Shown: positions 57,419 through 64,000 of the stretch, piece after piece
Layout of the letters: every line of letters starts with the position of its first letter
Numbering within the stretch: position 1 is the stretch's first letter
NCBI GenBank assembly: GCA_045534575.1
Contig: JAZSJZ010000004.1
Location: 62,001 to 126,000, forward strand
Direction: 5' to 3'
DNA length: 64,000 nucleotides
DNA from: UBA4636 sp045534575
Lineage (GTDB): Bacteria > Bacillota > Clostridia > Christensenellales > Borkfalkiaceae
Notes under the pieces: generated by a model
What the model was told of the DNA's origin: nothing
The model's input: only the letters and a program-made list of their open reading frames with translations
Database searches by the model: none
Translations under genes and position numbers: made by a program

Positions 57419-57712
57419 GTGAAAGACGTAAACTATGCAAGGCTATTTGAAATTTACGGCGAACTTTTAACCAAGCGCCAGCAAGAGGCGGTTGAAATGT
57501 ATTATTCGCTTGATTTATCGCTTTTAGAGATAGCGTCTATTATGAACGTATCTCGCCAAGCCGTTGCGGACTTTTTGAAAAAATCACGCCAAGAACTTGA
57601 TAGTTTGGAGAGTAAACTAGGGCTTTTTGCAAGAGAAAAGAGGCTTTTAGAGTTTAGTAAAAAACTTGAGACGTCGCTAAGACAAGAACTTAATGAGATT
57701 TTGGAGAATTAA
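57419..57712 (+). CDS. ylxM: YlxM/p13-family DNA-binding protein
   Basis: A 97-residue protein with GTG start after GGTGG. Sigma-region-4-like HTH: LTKRQQEAVEMYYSLDLSLLEIASIMNVSRQAVADFLKKS. The UPF0122 family invariably precedes ffh, and it is proposed to modulate the signal recognition particle. Its stop directly abuts the ffh start. Confidence 0.93.
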   Translation: MKDVNYARLFEIYGELLTKRQQEAVEMYYSLDLSLLEIASIMNVSRQAVADFLKKSRQELDSLESKLGLFAREKRLLEFSKKLETSLRQELNEILEN

Positions 57713-59029
57713 ATGGCTGTTTTTGCATCATTAGGCGAAAAACTTAATCACGTTTTCTCGAAACTTACTAAAAGGGGAAAACTTACTGAACTTGAAATTA
57801 AGCAAGCAATGCGTGAAATTCGTATTGCGCTTTTAGAGGCGGACGTTAATTTAAAAGTCGTTAAAGATTTTATAAATAGCGTATCCGAGAAGGCTCTAGG
57901 TCAAGATATTTTAAAGAGTTTAACCCCTGCGCAACAAGTTATAAAGATTGTAAACGAAGAACTAGTTGCGCTTATGGGAAGCACTAATTCCAAACTTGAA
58001 GTTTCACCAAAACTTCCAACCGTTATTATGATGTGCGGGTTGCAAGGTGCTGGTAAAACAACACTTTCTGGAAAACTTGCGCTTCTTCTTAGAAAGCAAA
58101 ATAAAAAACCTCTTCTAGTTGCGTGCGATATTTATCGCCCAGCGGCAATTAAGCAGTTGCAAGTTGTTGGAAAATCTATAAACGTTGAAGTTTTTGAAAA
58201 GGGAACGCAAAAGCCGGTAAAGACGGCAAACGAAGCCATTGAATATGCTAACAAATTCGGTTACGATACCGTAATTATTGATACGGCTGGCCGTCTTGAG
58301 ATAGACGACGAACTTATGAAGGAACTCGAAGCCGTTAAAGAGAGCGTTAATCCTACTGAAATTCTTCTCACCGTTGACTCTATGACCGGTCAAGTTGCAG
58401 TTCAAGTTGCCGAAGAGTTTAACAGAAGGCTTGATATCACGGGCGTTGTTCTAACTAAACTTGACGGTGATACTCGTGGCGGTGCGTGCCTATCTATCAA
58501 AGCCGTAACGGGAAAGCCTGTTAAATTCTGTGGCGTTGGCGAAAAGATGACCGACCTTGAGCCGTTCTACCCTGATAGAATGGCGAACAGAATTTTAGGC
58601 ATGGGCGACGTGCTTTCATTAATCGAAAAAGCGCAAGAAGCCGTTTCGGAAGAGCAAGCCAAGAAAATGGAGAAAAAACTCCGCGAAAACTCGTTTGACT
58701 TAAACGACTATATCGACCAAATCGATATGGTTAAGAAAATGGGCGGAGCGAGCGGGCTTCTAGCGATGATGCCGGGCGTTAGTAAACTTAAAATTAAGGA
58801 AAGCGATATTGACGAAAACGGTATGTATCGCATGAAGGCAATAATTCAGTCGATGACCGAAAAAGAAAGAAAAGACCCTTCGATTTTGAACTATTCAAGA
58901 AAAATGAGAATAGCAAAGGGAAGTGGCTCATCTTTGCAAGAGATTAACAAATTATTGAAAGGTTTTGAACAAACCAAACTTATGATTAAGCAAATGAAGG
59001 GCGGAAAGAAACTTCCTTTCAAATTCTAA
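57713..59029 (+). CDS. ffh: Signal recognition particle protein
   Basis: A 438-residue SRP54-type GTPase: N domain (about 1-90), G domain with P-loop MCGLQGAGKTTLSGKLA (about 103), DIYRPAAIKQL, DTAGRLEIDDEL and TKLDGDTRGGA, then a Met-rich M domain (about 298-438; MNGMYRM-type helices, YSRKMRIAKGSGSSLQEIN) that binds 4.5S RNA. It directs membrane proteins to the translocon. In an operon with ylxM. Confidence 0.97.
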   Translation: MAVFASLGEKLNHVFSKLTKRGKLTELEIKQAMREIRIALLEADVNLKVVKDFINSVSEKALGQDILKSLTPAQQVIKIVNEELVALMGSTNSKLEVSPKLPTVIMMCGLQGAGKTTLSGKLALLLRKQNKKPLLVACDIYRPAAIKQLQVVGKSINVEVFEKGTQKPVKTANEAIEYANKFGYDTVIIDTAGRLEIDDELMKELEAVKESVNPTEILLTVDSMTGQVAVQVAEEFNRRLDITGVVLTKLDGDTRGGACLSIKAVTGKPVKFCGVGEKMTDLEPFYPDRMANRILGMGDVLSLIEKAQEAVSEEQAKKMEKKLRENSFDLNDYIDQIDMVKKMGGASGLLAMMPGVSKLKIKESDIDENGMYRMKAIIQSMTEKERKDPSILNYSRKMRIAKGSGSSLQEINKLLKGFEQTKLMIKQMKGGKKLPFKF

Positions 59030-59143
59030 AAAACTAGGCTATAGGTCGATTAAACGGCATTTTTAGCAAAAAACGCAAACAAAAAATAAATAAAAAATAA
59101 TAAATAAAATAAAAATTTAAACATTTTACGGAGGTAAACTAAA

Positions 59144-59440
59144 ATGGCAGTAAAAATGAGATTAACAAGAATGGGCGACAAGAAATCACCTTTCTATCGT
59201 ATCGTTGTAGTTGATTCAAGAGTAGCAAGAGATGGTAAGTATATCGAAAAAATCGGTCACTACAATCCAATCAGCAACCCAGCAGAAATCGTTATCGATG
59301 CTGACAAGGCTAAAGCATGGCTTGCTAAAGGCGTTCAACCAACTGAAACAGTTCGTTCACTTCTTATTAATCAAGGCGTAATTGAAAAACCTACTAAACT
59401 TTCTCCTGCAAAGACTAATCCTAAAAAGAAGAAAGACTAA
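59144..59440 (+). CDS. rpsP: 30S ribosomal protein S16
   Basis: A 98-residue protein: KMRLTRMGDKKSPFYRIVVVDSR and IGHYNPISNP are the S16 signature, and the C-terminus is Lys/Pro-rich. GGAGG ribosome site. Start of a run rpsP-khpA-rimM-trmD-ylqF-rnhB. The 114-nt gap after ffh is AT-rich without a clear hairpin. Confidence 0.97.
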   Translation: MAVKMRLTRMGDKKSPFYRIVVVDSRVARDGKYIEKIGHYNPISNPAEIVIDADKAKAWLAKGVQPTETVRSLLINQGVIEKPTKLSPAKTNPKKKKD

Positions 59441-59454
59441 TTAGGAGGTGCTAG

Positions 59455-59700
59455 ATGTTAGACCTTATTAAATATATTGTTTTGCAATTTGCCGAACATA
59501 AAGACAAAGTTGAATTCATCCAAGAAGACAACGGCGAAATCGTTAACGTAACGGTTGTTTTATGCCCAGAAGATATGGGAAAAGTCATCGGCAGACAAGG
59601 TAAAATCGCTAAGGCTTTAAGAACAATCGTAAAGTCGGTTGCGGTTAAAGAAGGCAAAAAATACAATATTGAGATTAAAGAAAAGGGAGAAATTGCATAA
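59455..59700 (+). CDS. khpA: KH-domain RNA-binding protein KhpA
   Basis: An 81-residue KH protein with the GxxG loop in VIGRQGKIAKALRTIVKSV (about 42-60). KhpA binds RNA with KhpB and affects cell elongation/division in streptococci. AGGAGG site 14 nt after rpsP; canonical position between rpsP and rimM. Confidence 0.95.
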   Translation: MLDLIKYIVLQFAEHKDKVEFIQEDNGEIVNVTVVLCPEDMGKVIGRQGKIAKALRTIVKSVAVKEGKKYNIEIKEKGEIA

Positions 59701-59721
59701 TTTCTCTTTTTTATTAACGTT

Positions 59722-60231
59722 ATGAAAATTTTAATTGGAAAAGTTTTAAAGCCACAAGGCATAAACGGCGAGCTAAAAATTTCTAACCTAACCGACGGGT
59801 TCAACGCCGTTAAAGATATTGAAAACGTTTATATTGACGGCGAAGAGTATAAAGTTTTAGAACTTTCTGTTCGCGATAACGCAATTTTTATGTTTGTTCG
59901 TGGCGTGTTTGATAGAAATCAAGCCGAAACCTTTAGAGGCAAAGAAGTTTATTGCGAAAGAGATGAACTCAACAAGGCTGACGATGCTTTCTATATTGAA
60001 GATATTATCGGTTGCGAGATTTATCTATCGAGCGGAAAGAAGATGGGCACGGTTAAAGACGTGCAAAAATCTAGCGTGGATTTGTTCGTTTTCGATTCTA
60101 GCGAGGGCGAAGCCGTTTTGCCGTTTTTAAAAGATTTGCAAGCGGAGATTGATATCGAAAATAAAAAAATCACAGTCAATGCAAAACGCTTTACTGAAGT
60201 TGTTTTTTATAGGGGGAACAATGAGGATTGA
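59722..60231 (+). CDS. rimM: Ribosome maturation factor RimM
   Basis: A 169-residue protein: N-terminal VLKPQGINGELKISNLTD, then GVFDRNQAETFRGKEVYC, and a PRC-barrel C-terminal half (YIEDIIGCEIYLSSGKKMG; AVLPFLKDL). It assists 30S head assembly. Its last 11 nt overlap trmD. The ribosome site is weak. Confidence 0.95.
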   Translation: MKILIGKVLKPQGINGELKISNLTDGFNAVKDIENVYIDGEEYKVLELSVRDNAIFMFVRGVFDRNQAETFRGKEVYCERDELNKADDAFYIEDIIGCEIYLSSGKKMGTVKDVQKSSVDLFVFDSSEGEAVLPFLKDLQAEIDIENKKITVNAKRFTEVVFYRGNNED

Positions 60232-60895
60232 TATTTTAACGCTTTTTCCCGAAATGTTTGCCCCACTTCAAAACAGCATTATAGGAAGGGCTGTGAAATC
60301 GGGCAAGGTAGAAATCGTTATAACCGATATTCGAGACTACGCTTTAAATAAGCACAAGCGTTGCGACGATTATCCTTTCGGCGGTGGCGCTGGTATGCTT
60401 ATGATGCCCGAACCTATTGCAAACGCTGTTGAGGCGGTTGACCCTAACCACGAGGCTAGGCGGATTTATATGTCCCCAAAAGGTAGAACCTTTTCGCAAA
60501 AAGAAGTTCCGTATCTTTTGGGCTTTGATAGAATTTTGCTTCTCTGTGGGCATTATGAGGGCGTTGACCAACGAGTTTTAGACCTTTATTTTGACGAAGA
60601 ATTATCTATCGGCGACTACGTTTTAACAGGCGGAGAACTTCCCGCAATGGTTATAACTGATGCCGTTTGCCGATACGTTGACGGCGTTTTGTCTAAAGAT
60701 TCGTTATCTAACGAAACGTTCACTAACGATTTGCTAGAATATCCGCAATATACTCGCCCTCAAGTTTTTAAAGGTGTTAAAGTTCCTGACGTTTTAGTTT
60801 CTGGCAATCACGCCGAAGTAGATAAATGGCGCAAACAGCAAAGCGAAGAATTAACCGCTAAGATGCGCCCCGATTTAAACACGAAGAAAGATTAA
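60221..60895 (+). CDS. trmD: tRNA (guanine37-N1)-methyltransferase
   Basis: A 224-residue SPOUT enzyme. Start at ATG 60221 after AGGGGG; the frame is open upstream only inside rimM. RIDILTLFPEMFAPLQNSIIGRA, DYPFGGGAGMLMMPEP, LLCGHYEGVDQRV and IGDYVLTGGELPAMV form the knotted SAM site. It modifies G37 next to the anticodon and prevents frameshifting. It is followed after 9 nt by ylqF; the usual rplS between them is absent. Confidence 0.97.
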   Translation: MRIDILTLFPEMFAPLQNSIIGRAVKSGKVEIVITDIRDYALNKHKRCDDYPFGGGAGMLMMPEPIANAVEAVDPNHEARRIYMSPKGRTFSQKEVPYLLGFDRILLLCGHYEGVDQRVLDLYFDEELSIGDYVLTGGELPAMVITDAVCRYVDGVLSKDSLSNETFTNDLLEYPQYTRPQVFKGVKVPDVLVSGNHAEVDKWRKQQSEELTAKMRPDLNTKKD

Positions 60896-60904
60896 GAGGT
60901 AATT

Positions 60905-61753
60905 ATGCAACCTATTCAGTGGTTTCCCGGTCATATGACCAAAGCAATGCGCATGATGGAAGAAAACCTAAAACTTTGCGACGGAGCAGTTCTCGTTCTT
61001 GACGCAAGGTGTGCTTTCGCATGCGTAAATAAAAAACTGATAGGGCTTTTCAATAATAAACCCACGCTTTATCTTATTAATAAAACCGACCTAATAGATA
61101 GCGGTGATTTATCAAAAATCGTTACGAAATTCAAAGAGAATAACGCTCGAGTTTTGCCCGTTGTTGGAACGAGCCAAAAAGACGCAAAGTCGGTCTATAT
61201 GTCGATTATCGATATGTTAAGCGATAAAATTCAAGCAAAAAAAGAGCGTGGAATAAATAAAACGGTTCGCATTATGGTTTGTGGCGTGCCAAACACAGGA
61301 AAGTCAACTATTATCAATTCCTTAGCGGGAAGAAAGCAAGCGCAAACGGGCGATAAGGCGGGTGTTACAAAAGGCAAACAGTGGATTAAACTTGACCACC
61401 TTGAACTTTTAGATACGCCGGGCACAATGCCACCTAGTTTTGATAATCAAACAATCGCAATGCACTTAGCATACGTTGGTAGCATTAACGATAACATTTT
61501 AGATATTGACACGCTTTGTTTAAACTTCATTGAAGAAATGATTGAAATAGGCTACGGCGAAAAACTTGCTGAAAGATATAACGTTGATATTAGCGGTGCA
61601 CCTTTAGAAGTTTACGAAAAGATATGTAAGTCAAGAGGCTTTATGCTTCGTGGTGGCGAGTTCGACTATTCTCGTTGCTCAAAAGCCGTTTTTGACGATT
61701 TTAGAAAAGGAAGGCTTGGCAAGATTTGCCTTGAAAAACAATGGATAAACTAA
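60905..61753 (+). CDS. ylqF: Ribosome biogenesis GTPase YlqF/RbgA
   Basis: A 282-residue circularly permuted GTPase: IQWFPGHMTKAMRMM N-terminus, G4 NKTDL before G1 GVPNTGKSTIINSL, G3 LDTPGTMPPSF. It acts late in 50S assembly. Order trmD-ylqF-rnhB as in Bacillus. Its end overlaps rnhB by 13 nt. Confidence 0.95.
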   Translation: MQPIQWFPGHMTKAMRMMEENLKLCDGAVLVLDARCAFACVNKKLIGLFNNKPTLYLINKTDLIDSGDLSKIVTKFKENNARVLPVVGTSQKDAKSVYMSIIDMLSDKIQAKKERGINKTVRIMVCGVPNTGKSTIINSLAGRKQAQTGDKAGVTKGKQWIKLDHLELLDTPGTMPPSFDNQTIAMHLAYVGSINDNILDIDTLCLNFIEEMIEIGYGEKLAERYNVDISGAPLEVYEKICKSRGFMLRGGEFDYSRCSKAVFDDFRKGRLGKICLEKQWIN

Positions 61754-62364
61754 GAGAAAAACTAGTTTTCGAAAGAGCGCTAGAAGGTTACGGAAAATTA
61801 TTGATTGCTGGCGTTGACGAGGTTGGTAGAGGTCCGCTTTGTGGACCTGTTGTTTGTGCGGCAGTCGTTATGCCACTAGATGAAGATAAACTAATTATCG
61901 GTGTTGACGATTCTAAAAAACTTAGCGAAAAGAAAAGAAAACTTTTAAACGAACAAATTTTGAAAACTGCAATAGATTATAAAATTTGTGAAGTAAGCCC
62001 CGAGCGAATTGACGAAATTAACATTTTGAACGCAACGATTGAGTGCATGCAAAATTGCGTTGATGGTTTAAAAGTTAAAATCGACGCGCTTTTAGTTGAC
62101 GCCGTTAAACATGATTTTGGCGTTTATACTCAGTCTATAATTAAGGGCGATAGCAAAAGCTATTCTATAGGTTGCGCTTCCATAATTGCAAAAGTTTATC
62201 GTGATGCGCTTATGGAAGAATATGCAAAAATCTATCCCGAATATGGTTTTGAAAAGCATAAAGGCTATGGCACGAAACAACATATTGAGGCGTTGAAAAC
62301 TTATGGAGCAACGCCAATTCACAGAAAAACATTTATTAAAAATTTCGTTAAACAGTGCGGTTAA
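61741..62364 (+). CDS. rnhB: Ribonuclease HII
   Basis: A 207-residue enzyme with AGVDEVGRGPLCGPV (catalytic Asp-Glu, about 23-24), SKKLSEKKRKLL, VDAVKHD and KGYGTKQH. It cuts RNA-DNA hybrids and removes misincorporated ribonucleotides. Starts inside ylqF. Confidence 0.96.
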   Translation: MDKLREKLVFERALEGYGKLLIAGVDEVGRGPLCGPVVCAAVVMPLDEDKLIIGVDDSKKLSEKKRKLLNEQILKTAIDYKICEVSPERIDEINILNATIECMQNCVDGLKVKIDALLVDAVKHDFGVYTQSIIKGDSKSYSIGCASIIAKVYRDALMEEYAKIYPEYGFEKHKGYGTKQHIEALKTYGATPIHRKTFIKNFVKQCG

Positions 62365-62407
62365 TGGGCTTATAGGCGGACTTTTTACGAAAAACTAAGG
62401 CGATTTT

Positions 62408-63529
62408 ATGAAATTATCGGTAGCATCTGCATCAGGAGTGGAAGCAGTAACTAAAAGGGAACTAAAGAAGTTTGGCATAGAAAACGCTCCTGCAATAAAC
62501 GGAAGAATAAAGTTTGAGGGCGACATAGAAACGGTTGCTCTTTTAAACTTGAATTTATCAACGGCAAGTAGAGTTTTTATTGAACTTGCCGAGTTTAAGT
62601 GCGCCGATTTTGACACGCTTTTCGACGGCGTTACCAATATTGCATGGGAAGATATTATTTCTAAAAACGGAAAAATTATCGTTGAAGCAAAACTTGTTAT
62701 GAGCAAACTTCACGCAGTTTCGGCAACGCAGTCAATAGTCAAAAAGGCTATATGCGAAAGGCTTAAAAAAGCCTATAAAACTAGCACGCTTTTAGAAAAC
62801 GCCGAAAGATACGTCATTGAAGTTTCCATATTAAAAGACTTTGCAACAATATCGTTGAATACGTCTGGCGAAGGGCTTCACAGAAGGGGCTATAGAAGGT
62901 TGGTAGGAAACGCTCAACTTAAAGAAAACGTTGCAAGCGCAATGATAGATTTATCCGTTTGGAATAGAGAACGACCTTTTTCAGACCTTTTTTGCGGAAC
63001 GGGAACTATCGCAATAGAGGTAGCGCTAAAAGCAAAAGGTGTGCCCGCTGGTGCATTTCGTGATTTTGACTTTTTGCATTTTAAAGGCGTTGATAAATCT
63101 TACTTCGAAAATGCTAAAAGTGTGGCTATAAGTTCGTTAAACGACAAAATTCCCTATAAAATTCACGCAAGCGATATAGACGAAAATCAGTTAAAGCTTG
63201 CTAAAATGCACGCAAAATGCGCGGGTGTTAGCGATATGATTGATTTTAAACTTATGGATATGAAAGACTTCTTATCACCTTTAAAGCGTGGTGTTGTTAT
63301 TTCAAATCCACCGTATGGCGAAAGGCTCAGCGAAAGAAGAGATATTGAAAGGCTATATAGAACGCTAGGAAGGGTTGCTTTAAATAACGACGATTGGTGT
63401 TTCTACACGCTCACCCCAGTTACTGATTTTGAGCAACTTTTTGGAAAACGAGCCGATAAAAAGAGAAAACTTTATAACGGCAAAATTGAGTGCTTTTACT
63501 ATACTCATTTGGCAAAACTTAAAAACTAA
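62408..63529 (+). CDS. THUMP-domain class I SAM-dependent RNA methyltransferase (RlmL/YpsC-like)
   Basis: A 373-residue protein: THUMP domain (about 50-160), then a Rossmann methyltransferase with FCGTGTIAIEVALKAKG (about 197-213) and the N6-adenine/N2-guanine catalytic motif VISNPPYGERLSERRD (about 298). It methylates a guanine in 23S rRNA (RlmL-type) or another RNA. Not part of the ancestral rnhB block, but co-directional 43 nt downstream. Confidence 0.9.
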   Translation: MKLSVASASGVEAVTKRELKKFGIENAPAINGRIKFEGDIETVALLNLNLSTASRVFIELAEFKCADFDTLFDGVTNIAWEDIISKNGKIIVEAKLVMSKLHAVSATQSIVKKAICERLKKAYKTSTLLENAERYVIEVSILKDFATISLNTSGEGLHRRGYRRLVGNAQLKENVASAMIDLSVWNRERPFSDLFCGTGTIAIEVALKAKGVPAGAFRDFDFLHFKGVDKSYFENAKSVAISSLNDKIPYKIHASDIDENQLKLAKMHAKCAGVSDMIDFKLMDMKDFLSPLKRGVVISNPPYGERLSERRDIERLYRTLGRVALNNDDWCFYTLTPVTDFEQLFGKRADKKRKLYNGKIECFYYTHLAKLKN

Positions 63530-63533
63530 TTTT

Positions 63534-63562
63534 AACCACCTTTTGGGGTGGTTTATTTTTTT
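63534..63562 (+). terminator. Terminator after the RNA methyltransferase
   Basis: AACCACC and GGGTGGTT-type stem then ATTTTTTT. The 338-nt gap that follows holds a promoter and a leader hairpin. Confidence 0.75.
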
Positions 63563-63744
63563 GCTTTAAAGGCGAGCAATCTTAAAAAACTTAATAAAAA
63601 TTGAAAAAATAAACAAAAAATGGTTAAAAAATTTAAAGTTTAGCAAAAATAGAAAATGCAGTGTAGTTTTTCGGCTAGCTTTCGCGCGCGTAAAAACTAA
63701 AGTATGTCGCACGCAAAAAAATGTAAAAAAATGCTAATTTTGGG

Positions 63745-63773
63745 TTGACTTAAAATTTGTATTAGGGTATAAT
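63745..63773 (+). promoter_or_regulatory. Promoter of ppdK
   Basis: TTGACT (63745-63750), 17-nt spacer, TATAAT (63768-63773). Confidence 0.75.
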
Positions 63774-63793
63774 GTTAAAGACTTAAAAGAAAA

Positions 63794-63819
63794 CGGGCTA
63801 AAAAGCGCAAAAAAGCCCG
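63794..63819 (+). promoter_or_regulatory. Leader hairpin of ppdK
   Basis: CGGGCT and AGCCCG around an A-rich 14-nt loop, 48 nt before the start codon; no long T-run follows. Confidence 0.35.
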
Positions 63820-63867
63820 AAAATTTATTGTTTTGAAAAATTTTTAACCATTTTTTTAGGAGGTTTT

Positions 63868-64000
63868 ATGAAATACATTTATCTTTTCAGTGAAGGCAAC
63901 GGCTCAATGCGTGAACTTCTTGGTGGTAAAGGCGCTAACCTAGCAGAAATGACTAAAATTGGTCTTCCTGTTCCACAAGGCTTCACTATTTCAACTGAGG
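63868..64000 (+). CDS. ppdK: Pyruvate, phosphate dikinase, N-terminal part
   Basis: Only the first 44 codons are in the window. AGGAGG (63858-63863) precedes the ATG. KYIYLFSEGNGSMRELLGG followed by KGANLAEMTKIGLPVPQGFT is the PPDK N-terminus of the ATP-grasp domain. The enzyme interconverts pyruvate and phosphoenolpyruvate using ATP and phosphate, important in anaerobic glycolysis. The gene runs off the right edge. Confidence 0.95.
   Translation, partial: MKYIYLFSEGNGSMRELLGGKGANLAEMTKIGLPVPQGFTISTE

Overview
The window is a low-GC (roughly 37-38 % by eye), densely coded chromosomal segment of a Gram-positive bacterium, most likely an uncultured gut member of the Clostridia (Bacillota). The reasons are canonical Bacillota gene orders (dnaG-rpoD-trmK-Nif3-zinc ribbon; ylxM-ffh-rpsP-khpA-rimM-trmD-ylqF-rnhB; YlxY-like deacetylase next to an M16 peptidase), strong AGGAGG-type ribosome sites, lipoproteins with serine-rich linkers instead of outer-membrane proteins, and consensus TTGACA-17-TATAAT promoters. 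The species assignment is inference.

Layout. 1-9.9 kb: end of a MATE exporter, a membrane acyltransferase, an NfeD/SPFH pair, a second SPFH gene translationally coupled to a 56-residue Arc-like protein, a two-gene heterodimeric ABC exporter and a Na/Pi cotransporter. 10-14.5 kb: a large membrane protein with an internal repeat, a Cys-rich redox protein, a sigma factor/membrane partner/LRR-like operon, then a cluster of short inverted repeats. 14.5-33.4 kb: surface lipoproteins (a 1041-residue doubly anchored one, a DUF4874/DUF4832 protein, a CE12-type esterase), two half-size TauE proteins, a Ppx/GppA enzyme, two flavoproteins, UPF0173-rho, a nucleosidase, an SDR and the YlxY/M16 pair. 33.9-37.5 kb: tRNA-Ser whose 3' end is duplicated 198 bp downstream, followed by a type II restriction-modification island (C-protein-like regulator, Bsp6I-like nuclease, two cytosine-5 methyltransferases). 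37.5-42 kb: small unknown genes with a TetR regulator and a PL9-type pectate lyase lipoprotein. 42-50 kb: dapB, asd, a DUF624-like membrane protein, a methyltransferase, hslO and three poorly known genes. 50-51 kb: tRNA-Glu, a second inverted-repeat cluster and a four-helix-bundle (S23/bAvd-like) gene between two similar terminator stems. 51-64 kb: core replication, transcription, SRP, ribosome and tRNA-modification genes, ending in the start of ppdK.

How the genes work together. The PL9 lyase and the CE12 esterase point to extracellular pectin/rhamnogalacturonan breakdown. The most distinctive signals are: (a) the 16-bp palindrome TTGCGGCGCGCCGCAA between the two divergent methyltransferases, which holds the only two GCNGC sites I could find by eye in the restriction island, GCNGC being the known Bsp6I-family target; (b) the repeat cluster plus four-helix-bundle gene, which looks like a small mobile or non-autonomous unit; (c) the duplicated tRNA-Ser tail next to the island; and (d) the SPFH/Arc-like overlapping pair with tandem TGATATCA sites over its promoter. 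No complete mobile element, integrase, transposase, CRISPR array or rRNA gene was seen.
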